From Cycas panzhihuaensis (lineage: Eukaryota; Cycadophyta), in the NCBI GenBank assembly GCA_023213395.1, contig CM041465.1:180985741-181049740 (forward strand): a stretch of 64,000 nt of DNA, written 5' to 3'. Positions within the stretch are counted from its first letter, which is position 1, and each line of letters starts with the position of its first letter. Both the position numbers and the translations under genes were made by a program. Positions 45,048-56,280 of this stretch are shown here, piece after piece. Below the pieces are notes generated by a model. It saw only the letters and a program-made list of their open reading frames with translations, was not told the DNA's origin and ran no database searches.

Positions 45048-45049
45048 AA

Positions 45050-45593
45050 TATTGAAAATGACATTAAACCTATAATATCTAGAATCAAGAAAATTGTTTA
45101 ACTCTAGTTCTTGAATATAAGAGATCAATACTAACAATGAAAGAGATTCAAATAAGTAAGATTAAAGCATAAAGAGAATGAGCAAGATGATGTCAAATGA
45201 GGAGAAGATGGAATTGGTCAAATCTCCAAATGAATATTAGTTTGATTAGCAAACTGGTAACATAACAATATAGCTCAAACTCTGTATGAGAAATATGAGA
45301 AGAGATCTCAATATATAGAGTGTCATAAGAGACTTAAGGCATTAGATATTTGACAAGTGTGAAACATCCAAGCTACATGCCTTGCATGTAGGACATATGT
45401 CATTTTGGTCTCTCAAGTGAGCAAAAGTGCATGAGGGTTATTTGACCCTTAAGTGACAATGTTGTGTCACTAGGAAGGAATATGGGTGTACACTTTATCA
45501 TTTAAGTGAAAAGTCATCCCATGAAGTATAAAAGTACAAATAATACATGAAAAATAAAGTACATATGCTTAACATGTAAACTAAGGTTTAACA
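45050..45593 (-). repeat. 5' LTR of Copia A
   Basis: 544 bp, TATTGAAAATGA...GGTTTAACA; partner of 37952-38496. Confidence 0.94.
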
Positions 45594-46240
45594 AGATTCC
45601 TTCTTCTTTGGGATGACAGGGTTTTTCGCTTTTGATTTGGCTATAAATGCACTAGAAGATTCTCCAACATTATATTTTAATAGTTTCTCATGTTATAAGA
45701 TCAATGCTTCTAACTCATTAAAAGAGATTTTCCCTTTTTTTATATATAAGAAAAAATTCTTATAAAATTATCAAATCTCTTTGACAAACTTTTTAAAATA
45801 ATCACTATGAGATCCTTTTCATTAAGGGTTTCTCTAATATTCTCCAACTAATTTCTTATACCCTTTACTACTTAGAGATGGTCTATCGGGGAACTTATCA
45901 TTTTAAGGTTGTATAATTGATTCCTTAAAATCATGATCCTTGCATCATTTTTCATTTTAAAAACAAAAACAATAGAATCCCAAGTATCCTTAGGTGTTTA
46001 TGCCCTTTTGACATTTTTTCTAGAATACCATTGATAAACATGTTTAACAACCCTAAGGAAAAATCTAATTTTCCTTCATGTTTCACCTTTTCCCTTCCTG
46101 TAGTAGTTTCTCATCTGATTTCTTCATGTTGTCAAGTACTAGCTACTATAATTTATTCATGCATAATAGATTCATCATTTGATATTTCTAGGTGTTGTAA
46201 TTTTCAACACCAACTAATTTATTTGTACAAGAACCAAACA
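45594..46240 (-). pseudogene. Copia B gag, N-terminal and central part
   Basis: Decayed gag text leading to KGKISFNELEALILxHEKLL, then YNVGESSSAFIAKSKAKN, the usual run just before the zinc knuckle. The knuckle continues at 37946 on the other side of Copia A. Many stops; the exact start is unclear. Confidence 0.7.
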
Positions 46241-47884
46241 AACTACCGCCTAATATTATTGTATCATGAAAATTAATACATATAAGAGAAATAGGCAATA
46301 AATATTCTTAATATGGTACACACAAAATTTTATTAATTTTTAAATAATTTGATTCCTTAATACCTTCTTAGAGTGTTGGCAAAACAATAAATGTCTTAGT
46401 CGCCATGCAAGGAGCCAAAAAAAATCAAAATGACATTCCTTAATGTGAAGAGCACAAAAAAGTGTTGTTTGTTTTTTTATTACACTTTTAGTTAAGCCAT
46501 AAAAGTGATTAGCTCCCTGTCTAACATATGACCAGGGACTCACTTATTAGAGGCTTTAAAAAAATGATCTCAAATAACTATTATAGAAAACCTTACATTT
46601 TAAATACACTACTAAATCCCATCTACATTTGTCTATATATGACAATTTTTGTCACCTTTTACATCTCTGCATCGATAGATTTTGCTTTGTATTCTTAGTG
46701 TCGTCTCCTCCTTTGCATCTTTATAGGATTCTAATTCCCTACAAGTCTATTATGGAGGCCTTCAATTGAAGATGTCTCTTATTTTGTTGTTCAAGTGATA
46801 TGCTCTACCTAGCTATTCGAAGAAGATGTTGCCGCATCATCTAGTGCTTCTATGGTGTTAATCTATATTCAATAGCATTTAATATCTAGTACTTTGCATC
46901 TGTGCATAATGGATAGTCATCTGATGCTCATGTTCTTGCTTCTTGGTATGCTCAAAGATGGCATCAAGGATTTGTCTCCATGGTTGGATGATTTAAGCTT
47001 TGCCTTTTATTGACTCACATCATTCTCTATATGCGTCTTTATCGTATCATTAATACAAGCCTCTATAAAGTTTATGGCATTGGGCAATTGTCATATCTCT
47101 ATTAAACCATTCATAAGCATCAAATCTACCTTGGATGATGGCATTACTTTGAGTGGAATCTTTGTCTAATATGTTGCTTCACGTCACCAAAGCTTATGTT
47201 CTCTCAGGACTGCAACATAAACTCTTCATAGTTCTGTGTTGGAAATTACTTGATGATCCTTTACAAGTTCATTTTCCCTAAGTAATTTATTTTTTAATAA
47301 GTTAGAGCGGATAATGGGTCTCCTACCTTTTGATTTCAAATTTAATCCTCTAACTAGATGTTAAGTTTTAGGTGTCTTTGTTGCAAGGAATTGAGCACTT
47401 CTCCCTTACTCTATGCACACTTAACGAAGGGCTCACTTTGATCTTTGTCCATGCCAAACTATGGCTATTTAATGCATAGCTAGCACACTCTTCTATTATT
47501 TACTATCCAATATTATTACTTCAAGTCCAACTTTGGCTAAAGTGTGTGCAACTCCCAAAACAACCTTTGTCTCAACTTAATTCTTATGTTCATTACACTA
47601 CCTTGATGCAGACACTGAAAGATTATCAACAATATAGGCCTTAATGATGCTCCAAATAAAGCATGATAACTCCATCAATCTAATGGTTGGTATAGAGGTG
47701 CATCTCTCAAACCTATAAACCAAACAAAATCTTAGCACAAATGTACTCCATATAACAACTTAGTTTCTTACAAAATACGTAGTGCAAATCACTTAAAAAC
47801 CACCTACAATTTTACTTACAAAACCTTGGTTGACTTTGAAAACCCTTCGAGTTAGCAAATTGATCAACAGCCTAAGATAACCAT
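46241..47884 (-). other. Copia B leader and possible gag start, no clear frame
   Basis: 1.6 kb between PBS and readable gag. No frame above 67 codons and no recognised protein. Confidence 0.5.
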
Positions 47885-47896
47885 GCTCTGATACCA
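47885..47896 (-). other. Primer binding site of Copia B
   Basis: Minus-strand TGGTATCAGAGC, two bases from the LTR. Confidence 0.9.
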
Positions 47897-47898
47897 AA

Positions 47899-48158
47899 TA
47901 AAATTGGGTATAAGATCAAAAGGAACCAATGCAAAAAGTTTTGACAAAAGCAAGTTTCAAAATTAATTTCCATTCATTAGGAATGGCTCTCTGATACAAT
48001 ATACAACCATATATACCTATTAAGTACAAGTAAGATCAATAACAATCCAAACATAACTCGTAACCATTTTGACACATGTCACAAAGCTATTAAGGACTTT
48101 TCTAACTCCTATGACACGCTAATCCTAATTTGTCCTATATAAACATTAATTTCTAACC
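47899..48158 (-). repeat. 5' LTR of Copia B
   Basis: 260 bp, partner of 25658-25935. Followed by TSD AAACT (48159-48163). Confidence 0.88.
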
Positions 48159-48163
48159 AAACT

Positions 48164-49315
48164 AAGGGTGATATTCTCTAAACTTTTGCTAAGAAGGCTA
48201 AACTATGACAACATCTATTACTAAACTTACCACAAAGACATGCCTTCTAAGTTATGTCTCCATCAATACCCTCCCTAACTATAATTTTCTAAATATACCA
48301 TTTACCAAGCAATATTAGTAGCATTCGCCATCTTATAACATTGATTTAAAGAGGTTCTACTGACAAAGGAATAAATGTTTCCTAAAGATCAGAATCTCAT
48401 AATCCAACATGACACATGTAATACAGGTACACGTTTGTTATTATCATTTCTATTTGGTTTTATGCTTTGCAATACATATATTCTAATGCTTGCTTATTAT
48501 TTGATGATAAGTTCATAAATACTATACCTATGATGCAAAATACTTATTAAGTGATTAATAAAAACCATGCACTCATAGCCCAATTTGATAAGAAAGAATC
48601 CCCTACCATGTTTCCTCCCATCACCCCCACCACCCACCCCACCCCACCCCACCCCACCTCTTTGGCATCATTTTCCTCTTCATTTTAATCATTTTTTATC
48701 TTTTGAACTCTTTATTTCAAACTAATTCACACCTTGTTTTGCAATTTTAACTTTGTGTTTGAATAAAACTTATCATTTTACCTAGTCTATTATGTGAATC
48801 TCCTCCATTACATACAAAATGAGTGGTAGTGGGCTTAAATTGACCACAAGAGGAGGGAGATATGACAACATGAAGTCGAAGTGGTATCATAAAGTGATAA
48901 AATGTGAGGCAAGTCAACATTCCAAGGTTGTTTTATTATTATTGGTCAAGCTCGAATATGAGAGACTTATATTAGATTGTAGAGTGCATTGATGCCTTCA
49001 AAACGTTAAGTGAAAGTCTAAAAATAAACATCGTACATGAAAGATATGAAAGATTCAAGTTAGTTGTTATTTTTCCTAGTTGTAATATAAATTGCAACCA
49101 GCGTAATCGTAATCTCAATGGTTGATTGTGATAACTATTTTACAGCTAGCAAAAATTAATGATGAAAGTGTGATTTTCTTGACTTTTAGGGTGCCTATTT
49201 TAAAAGTGACTTGGGGGACTTTAATTGCACCATAGTTAGAGGCTGATGAACTGATTTATTGCTCTATAGAGGTGTTATATAGGTAGTAGTTACATCTTCA
49301 AATATAAACTTACAA
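48164..49315. other. Intergenic DNA, no gene recognised
   Basis: AT-rich with only short frames. This is the right-hand target flank of Copia B and should be contiguous with the DNA left of 25653. No LTR ends or coding motifs found. Confidence 0.5.
48622..48659. repeat. (ACCCC)n microsatellite
   Basis: A C-rich start (CACCCCCACCACCC) passes into at least four regular ACCCC units, ending CCACCTC. Confidence 0.9.
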
Positions 49316-49320
49316 CTGCG

Positions 49321-49406
49321 TGTCACAGGTTGCCGTTACACCAAAAGCCCTAGGGTGATTTGAGAAGAGGACTTCCTTCTGATAGTTAGCGTCACGCGCT
49401 CCAACA
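49321..49406 (-). repeat. TRIM 3' LTR
   Basis: 86 bp, element strand TGTTGGAGCGCGTGACG...CTGTGACA. Confidence 0.92.
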
Positions 49407-49416
49407 CTCCCCCGTC
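49407..49416 (-). other. TRIM polypurine tract
   Basis: Minus-strand GACGGGGGAG directly before the 3' LTR. Confidence 0.85.
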
Positions 49417-49542
49417 ACAAGGAGTCAGTTGTACCTACACGGATTGGCATGTCCACCACGACATTCTTCGACGGGACACAACGCCTTCACGGATATCCAA
49501 GTGCGCTACCGCGGTACACAAGACCGGTTTTGAACCCTGGTC

Positions 49543-49554
49543 GCTCTAATACCA
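49543..49554 (-). other. TRIM primer binding site
   Basis: Minus-strand TGGTATTAGAGC, two bases from the LTR; initiator-Met type. Confidence 0.9.
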
Positions 49555-49556
49555 CT

Positions 49557-49642
49557 TGTCATAGGTTACCGTTACACCAAAAGCCCTGGGGTGATTTGGG
49601 AAGAGGACTTCCTTGTGATAGTTAACGTCACGCGCTCCAACA
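49557..49642 (-). repeat. TRIM 5' LTR
   Basis: 86 bp, same length as its partner. Confidence 0.92.
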
Positions 49643-49647
49643 CTGCG

Positions 49648-49728
49648 AGCCCATGGTTTTGGACAAAATAATGGGCACCCATGGCTTTGCCAAAAAAATG
49701 AGCACCCATTGTTTTTTCAAAACCATTG
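49648..49728. repeat. 27-bp minisatellite, three imperfect units, beside the TRIM
   Basis: Units at 49648-49674, 49675-49701 and 49702-49728 share the pattern GCACCCATGG-TTT-CCAAAA-ATG. The array starts directly at the TRIM target duplication. Confidence 0.8.
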
Positions 49729-51149
49729 GCCCATTTCTAACAAATAAACTCTATAAACAGCTTGTTTCTAAGTTTGAGGAAGAACAAAAAAGCAACAAAA
49801 TGCTACTAAATTTTAGATTGGTTGCTTGGCACTGTGTATAGCTTATTGGAAGTGAACTATGAGGAGTTTTGGAAGAATGTGGAGCCTAAGTTCGAAGTGG
49901 CCAAAGCCAAAACCCTAGAGCATAGAGCCACTGAGCCAACAACTAAGGAGACTTCATAGTGAAAAACCCACCTAGGGCCTAACTTCATCCATTGTTTTCA
50001 CTCGTATTTTTCTCTTTTATTCATCAATTTGGTAGTATTTCCTTATGTTGATTTATCACTCCATTTTCATCTTTCACCCATTTTTCTGTGTCTTTTTCAA
50101 GCCGAGAGAATCGTTACAGGGCTTGGCAAAGGATTCAGACTTATTTAGGCCCATTTGTGATGGTGGTTTACCACATCTAAGGCCTTCTAAGGTTTATTTG
50201 TGTTGAATAATTTCAATTCTAAAGCTTTCAATTTTACTTTCAATATTTTGCAAATATATGATACTTTTTTCTTTCAACTAATGTTATAGGTTGAGGAGCA
50301 TTTCATAAGCTTTCTAGTTGTAAGTTGTAGGAGGAAAGCGACTTAGAGATTTAAGACCCATTCTTACAAAGTGAAACTACCTATAGGGCAAGGAAAATGT
50401 TATTCATTTGACTCTTGCTATTAATATTTCCAACCAAACCTAAAGTTGTTTTCAAAACTACTTTTGGATATTATGATTTTAATAACAGACTTTTTTTCTA
50501 TCATAAACTAATTCAACAAGTAGAAATACTTTTGTATTTTTTGTAGAATTCACTAACACCTAACACGTGAACTTGAGTGTTGGTTTTGTCCCATATGGCA
50601 AAAGGTAAGATAAAAACAAAAGTGGAGTTTGGTAGGATTATTAAAAGGTACCAATTCATTCTACTTTCTCCCTTTTATCATTTTAAGTTTAAACTCACTA
50701 AAAGAAAGAGGAACAAGCTCTTTTTTATCTTTGCTTTTTTTACTTACAAAAAAAAAAAAAAGGAAACTAAATTGGCTCTTACCATTTTCCTCCTCTTTCA
50801 CTTTGAAAACCAAACAAAAGAACCCTAATTGATTATGCATGCATATTCGCATATGCCTTCTCTCCTTTCTTTTTCAAATTTTAATTTAATTTAGACCATA
50901 AGATCAAAAGCGGGTAAATAAACTAAGTCAAAAAGAGGTCTTACTTGCTTAGAAGAATCGTAGTGGAATGAGAATTAGCACATAGTTGCAAGTCTCCAAA
51001 CTTGCGAGTTGTAAGTTCATACACTAGATAGGATTTTATGTTGTGTGCATTTGAAACTAAATTGCATATTAGTTTGTATTGGTGTTTGCTTCTTTGCTCT
51101 TTAGTCTCTTTAGGCTAGGTTCACACACCTTAAGAGGGATTAGGCTATG
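49729..51149. other. Intergenic DNA, no gene recognised
   Basis: Short frames only. A run of about 14 A at 50748-50761 and AT-rich text. Overlapping frames at 50577-50852 on both strands look like low-complexity artefacts. Confidence 0.5.
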
Positions 51150-52440
51150 ACAAGCTGAATTTCATCCCCAACCACCATGTTAATCTTGCACCCAAGTATT
51201 AGGCTTGTCTCATCGTGTTCCAAGTGACTTTTGTGCATGTTACTCTATGCAGACTATCACCAAGAATTATAATTGAATTATTTCCTCTTTTAAGTCCTTT
51301 AAACCATTCCTTATGAAAGGTGATATGGTTTGAGACTCCTAAATCAATGTACCATGTACCTGAAGTGCTAAAAATAGCACTGAACATAGATTTTTTTGAC
51401 ATTAGCAGATAGAGTTGTAGTTTTACTAGCACCCTTCTTCTTTTCAACCACTTTCTCTTCTAACAGTTCTTCTCGAAATGACCAATCTTTTTGCAATAGG
51501 TGCACGTGATATCCTTCTTCCCTATAGATTCACTTATGGTAGGAGAGAGTGTTTCAGCTTGTTTAAAAACATTTAACTACAATTTCTTCTTAAATTAAGA
51601 GGTCAATGACATTCCACTACTGCTACCAACATATCCATCCATGCATTGTTCTTCGTGCAAAAAAAGTCTAGCTAACTCTTCAAGCGTTAAAGGCTATGAT
51701 CTCTTTGTCAAATATAGGCTAGTAACAAAAATGTAATAGCCTCAATGGAGGCTATTCAAAGTTATACTCAGAAATTCTTTGACCTTCACTTTCTCACTAA
51801 TAGCAATTAGTTGATCTCTAATCTCCTTAAATCTTTATAAATAAACAGAGATAGAGTCATCAATTGTCATTTTATAAGCATACAATTGATCTCTAAGGTA
51901 TAAAACTTTGGTTTTGTTCTTTGTTTCATATAGATCTTTCAATGTTTGGCATGCTCCTACTGATGTAGTTTTGCCTAGCAAGTATGTGATTACTTCATCT
52001 GCAATAGACAAACTAATAATTGTGAGTGCTTCTCTATCTTTGTCCTCCCAATCTAGAACATGAGGATTGGGCTTATCTCATCATGTCCTCAGTGACTTGG
52101 TGATGGGAAACAATTGGTTAATCTCTCTTCCATCACTCCTAAAGCCTTTTCTACTTTCTCTAGTTCTAACACTCTAGAGACAAATCTATATCCATCAATT
52201 GCAACAATGATATTTGAAGATTAGGTTTTAGGTGTCTTTCATTGGACACATATTCGCAATTAATCTATGACAACTACCAATGCTACCTAGACAATGATGG
52301 CTACCATACGGCATCGACTGATTTTGTGAGTCAAGATGGTGTAGCCCTGTTGGTTGATTATCTACATTAACAAAATAGGGGCTCATAATGTAATAAAGTA
52401 TGGACTCGTAAAAGCGATGACTCATTTACTCCCATAAAAC
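51150..52440 (-). pseudogene. Copia gag-protease fragment (element I)
   Basis: On the minus strand a decayed gag starts near 52430 and passes through RESRKGFRSDGREINQLFPI to a zinc knuckle CTYCKKIGHFEKNC near 51470-51510 with correct spacing. The protease region is at 51199-51400 (GTWYIDLGVSNHITFHKEWF; DSGA now DLGV). No integrase or RT follows at the left end, and no LTR, PBS or TSD was found, so it is a truncated piece. Confidence 0.75.
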
Positions 52441-52499
52441 AGATAATGATGACTTCTTTTTATGATAAATCATATTTTCACTTTCGCATTGTATAGGAT

Positions 52500-52811
52500 T
52501 GTTAATGTGGCAATTATTTATTAAGCCACTAAATCAATATTAATGTGGTTTAACTAAGGTGATTGAGCGAAAAGATGTGAGATATTTGAAGGGTTATAAC
52601 CCTAATCGAGTAACACCTCTTGAAAGAGTATAAAAGCCTTGAGCTCTTGTGTATTCATGTATCAAAGCAATTATGAAATAATAAATATGATCTAAAAGGA
52701 TCTTTTGTGGTGGGTTTTCTCCCGAAAAGGTTTTTCCACGTAAATCCAGTGTATTGTACATCTGTATTCAGTGGATGAGAATATACCTGTATGATTTCAT
52801 ATTCCTGAACA
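52500..52811 (+). repeat. 5' LTR of Copia J
   Basis: 312 bp. AGTATAAAAGCC at about 52629 is the likely TATA box, and AATAATAAATATGA a possible polyadenylation region. Confidence 0.95.
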
Positions 52812-52823
52812 TGGCATCAGAGT
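52812..52823 (+). other. Primer binding site of Copia J
   Basis: TGGCATCAGAGT directly after the LTR; initiator-Met type with two mismatches. Confidence 0.85.
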
Positions 52824-54200
52824 TGTAGGCTCCTACACAACTGAAGTCTGACGTTGAGTGGAGCAATGAGATCGTCGGTTGTAGGGTAAAGCTGTCAAAC
52901 CCAGGACTTATTTTAAGGGTCCGTCAAGTCTAACAACATTCAGAAGTAGGCACAACATATCAGTGGGGGTTGAGGTGGTGAAAGTCATCAATCAACGAAG
53001 CATAAGGGTCTATTAGAGTCAATAATCAGATGTGAAGGCCATGTTTATAGTTTGAGTTAGCTCATTGGGGGCTATCCGAAGCTGATTATTATATTGTTGT
53101 AACAATTAAAGCCTGTTGAGCATGTACTGATGGTGATTCAACAACTATGAGGACAACCATCTATGTATACAAGTAAGTCGGTTATTTACTCATCAAAAGC
53201 ACTATAAATTCAAAAAGGAAGCTTTTACCATTGTTATATACACCTTGCCTGTATAAGGAAGAGATTGGAGTTGTGTTTGGAGTGTTTTTTGCTCTTAGTA
53301 CAGAGATTGGACTGAATATATAGCAGTACATACTGTTATTTAGCAAGCTTTTCCTTAATTTTGAGTGGTAGTGTCATTATACGTGAGTGAGGCTCTCTTA
53401 TTGACTTGTATACATAAATACAACTTGCATCTGCATGTTAAGTGGTGGTTGGGCATGTTTTATGTTGGTTGGACATGTTTTATGTTGGTCGAGCATGTTT
53501 GAGAGGTTGTTAGGCTAAGTACAGACTGTTTACCAGTTGTACGGGTGCATGGTGACCCATATCAATGTCTGCAAGTCTGTGTGTTGGCATACACAAGTCA
53601 AGTATTGCTACGGTTGCCACGCCTCCCTATATCACGTAGATACAACTTTTTATATCCATCTCTTGATGTTTATTACTAAGGTTTAATACTTAGTAATATA
53701 TTTCATACATTGAGTCTCTTATTTTCAACATGTGCGTTAAGTAAAAGGCACAAAGACATAAAGGAAAAGTCACAACTTAAAGAATATACTTTTTGGTATA
53801 TCCTTCTCAAAAGAACATTATAAAAAGGCCCTTTACCATTTTATATTATATCATATTTGCCTATTGTGAAGTACTTTGAAGTTGTTTGGAGTATTCTAGG
53901 TCCGTTTTGAGTGCGAATTCTTGACTTGGAGACCATGCATTACTACCTTGTGGAGCTGTCCTCAGTTCTTGGAGCACTTTTCTAAGTGACCTTAAGAGTT
54001 ACTTTTGGGACTTTTAAGTTCATTTAAGGGCATTTATAGCCATTTGTGAAGGGAAAACAATCAGTGAGTCATTTAATATGTGCATAATCAGTGTTTGGTA
54101 GCCCCCTCCTCCTTGGAGTTTGCCCTTGAGCTAGAGGGCACAGTGGTGCATTTTTATCTAGGAGACAATAGTTTTGGTGTCATTTGCCACGTATTGAAGC
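52824..54200 (+). other. Copia J leader with a 20-bp triplicated motif
   Basis: 1.4 kb without a gene. At 53446-53500 three tandem copies of a TTGGTTGGACATGTTTTATG-like unit occur. Two passages near 53210-53290 and 53810-53900 resemble each other (AAAGG, then TTTACCATT, then TTTGGAGT), perhaps an old duplication. Confidence 0.6.
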
Positions 54201-55020
54201 ATGTTTCTCAAGATAGAGCACATTATGCCCAAGGTTATCTTTAGTGGTAACAATTTCAGCGAGTGGAAGACCAATATGGAGCTTATTTTGATGGTGAATC
54301 AACTTTGGGGTATCACTAAAGCTAAGGTGGACGTAATTCCATTAGACCATAAAGAGCATGTTCGTCTCGAAGAGAAGAAATTCATGGTTGTGGGATTGTT
54401 GAAACTGTTACTGGCATCGAACTAGAGAGCCTTGGTTCACAATCTAGACAACCAGACAAAATATGGACAAAACCGTGTGAAACCTTTGAAAAGAAGAAGA
54501 TGAATAGATGTCTTGCTCTGATGTTGGAGTTACTCAATTTGCGTGTGGAAGATGACAACATCAACTCCTACCTGAAGAAGATCACAGACTTGAAGAATAA
54601 GCTAGAAGAACTGAAACAAAATTCAATCGATGATGTGTTGTTGTTCACGATAATCATGTCGAAACTGCCAGTTGCATTAGCCACTTTCTAAACCATATAT
54701 CATAGAGATGAAGTGATGGAGGCAGAGACTTTTGATGGGCTTAAAAACATAATTCTAGAAGAGGATACCAAGCTTAAACATCATGGTATACTTAGAGGTT
54801 TTGAATCAAGTTAGGCCCTAGCACAGGGGTCTAGAGAAAGTTCACAGGAGAAGAAGAAATTCAATGGAAAATGCAATTACTGCAAGAAGGATGATCACAA
54901 AGAAAAGAACTATTGGTTCAAGCGATGTGACAAGTACAAAGTTAGTCAGGATGATAAAGGAAAGAGCGTTGTTGCTTATTACATCTTAGCAAAAACCTTA
55001 TCAGTCGAGTTAAATTAGAG
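54201..55020 (+). pseudogene. Copia J gag
   Basis: Likely start at the ATG at 54201 or at 54228 (MPKVIFSGNNFSEWKTNMEL). It shows the Copia gag pattern with LWGITKAKVD, then, after a frame break, NRCLALMLELLNLRVEDDNI and the UBN2 run INSYLKKITDLKNKLEELKQ, LLFTIIMSKLPVALATF. The zinc knuckle CNYCKKDDHKEKNY (54870-54915) has lost its last Cys to Tyr. Confidence 0.85.
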
Positions 55021-55410
55021 AGATTATTGCGTGCTTGACTCTAGAGAGTAGAAGCACATCTCTTACCAAAAGCGCAACTTCGATACGGTGAACGAAAATC
55101 ATAGTGGTGCAGAAATTGTCCTTGGAGATGCTTGCATTTTACTAGTGGAAGGTATCAGCAAAGTATCCATTGCAAGTGGTAAATTTACCAGGGTATGCTA
55201 TGTACCCAACATGTAGTTGAACCTTTTTTCGGCCTGAAAAATTTGCAAACAAGGCATGAAGGTGGAGCTTTACAATGATAAATGCTTGATTAAGGATCTG
55301 AAGCAAAAATTCTCTGTCATTGCTACCGGAAAAGTTAGGGACAACTTCTGGGTGTTTGAGAAATTTCAATCTTAGAAGAAGCCTTTTGCCTTTGTTGCTA
55401 GCGTTGATGA
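55021..55410 (+). pseudogene. Copia J protease
   Basis: YCVLDSRE, stop, KHISYQKRNFDTV is the active-site region (LDSGAxxHI in relatives; DSG changed to DSR). It is followed by VLGDACILLVEGISKVSIAS and FTRVCYVPNM. Confidence 0.8.
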
Positions 55411-56280
55411 CATGAGTAAACTTTAGCACAATTACCTAGGACACCTTAACTATAGGAGCATTTCACTCCTGAAGAGGTTGAAGATGGTGGAAGAATTGCC
55501 ATCAATTTCTTGCTCAGATAGTGTTTGTGAAGGGTGTATGTATGGCAAGCATCATCGCTACCTTTTTGCTCGAGAGAATGCCTAGAGAGCCAAGGAGAAG
55601 CTAAAGCTTGTACATTCAGATATAATGGGTCCTCTCCCAAAACCTTTAATATCAGAAGATCGTTACACCCTTGTGTTTGTAGATGATTACACAAGGAAGG
55701 CCTGGGTTTACTTTCTCAAAAACAAGTTAGATGTGTTTGATCGCTTTCATGACTAGAAAGTGATGGTAAAAAATGAAAGTAACAAAAAGATTTAAGTCGT
55801 TAAGAAATGATAATGGCAAGGAATACAACAATTATATGTTCAATCAATTCTCGTATACCCCACAACAGAATGGAGTTGTTGAAAGAAAGAACCATACCAT
55901 GATGGAGATGGCGAAGTATATGGTGCACGCTAAAAACCTGCCACCGATGTTCTGGGCAGAGGTTGTGGCGACTACTGTGTATATTTTGAACTAGGTACCC
56001 ACTCAGAATGTTCGTAGCATGACCCCCAAAGAGAGATGGACTGATCAGAAGCTTGTCATTAGCCATTTGAGAACCTTTAGGTGTATTGGATACATCTACA
56101 TCCCAAACGATATTTGCAAGAAGTTAGATCAGAAGAGTTTGAAGTGTATATTCATGGGGTATAATGATTAGAATAAAGCTTACAGACTATGGGATCCATA
56201 GGAGAAGAAGATTGTGGTTAGTCGAAATGTAAAATCTGATGAGTCATCGACGTATCATGCTAATAGATCATCATAAGAGC
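55411..56280 (+). pseudogene. Copia J integrase
   Basis: Zinc domain HNYLGHLNYRSISLLKRLKM with CSDSVCEGCMYGKHHRYLF (HHCC complete). The core has LVHSDIMGPLPKPL (first Asp), SLRNDNGKEYNNYMFNQF (second Asp) and TPQQNGVVERKNHTMMEM (Glu), so the DDE triad survives in translation across frame changes. It ends near DQKSLKCIFMGYNDxNKAY. Stops near 55585, 55754 and 55993. Confidence 0.85.

Larger units (their letters stand above)
37952..45593 (-). mobile_element. Full-length Copia retrotransposon A (TSD AGATT)
   Basis: LTRs 37952-38496 (545 bp) and 45050-45593 (544 bp); TSD AGATT at 37947-37951 and 45594-45598; PBS at the right LTR and PPT at the left. It sits in gag of Copia B, between the helical part and the zinc knuckle. 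Order on the minus strand: long leader, gag, PR, IN, RT, RH, all recognisable but with dozens of stops. A third LTR of this family is at 1-412 in the opposite orientation, so the family is repeated in this neighbourhood. Confidence 0.95.
25658..48158 (-). mobile_element. Copia retrotransposon B, 22.5 kb with three nested insertions (TSD AAACT)
   Basis: LTRs at 25658-25935 and 47899-48158 (278 and 260 bp), TSD AAACT at 25653-25657 and 48159-48163, PBS beside the right LTR. Net length without insertions is about 6.2 kb, a normal Copia size. From right to left: leader, gag, [Copia A], zinc knuckle and protease start, [element C], protease end, integrase, RT first half, [Gypsy D], RT second half, RNase H. 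The flanking text rejoins correctly across C and A, each with its own TSD, and the RT reading continues across D. B is thus the oldest layer. All three guests lie in the same orientation as B. Confidence 0.93.
49321..49642 (-). mobile_element. Intact TRIM (miniature LTR retrotransposon), 322 bp, TSD CTGCG
   Basis: Two 86-bp terminal repeats (49321-49406 and 49557-49642) start TGTCAYAGGTT and end CGCTCCAACA. The perfect TSD CTGCG lies at 49316-49320 and 49643-49647. The 150-bp interior has no coding capacity and consists of little more than PBS and PPT, so the element needs proteins from another retrotransposon. It is markedly richer in GC and less decayed than its neighbours. The LTRs differ at roughly six positions by eye. 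No 5S-like sequence is obvious, so it does not look like a Cassandra element. Confidence 0.93.

Noticed and set aside
49321-49642. tRNA or 5S rRNA gene suggested by GC-rich short repeats
   Set aside because: No cloverleaf or 5S-like promoter; LTR, PBS, PPT and TSD explain the structure fully as a TRIM.
50577-50852. Overlapping frames rich in Lys or Phe on both strands
   Set aside because: Low-complexity A/T tracts explain them.
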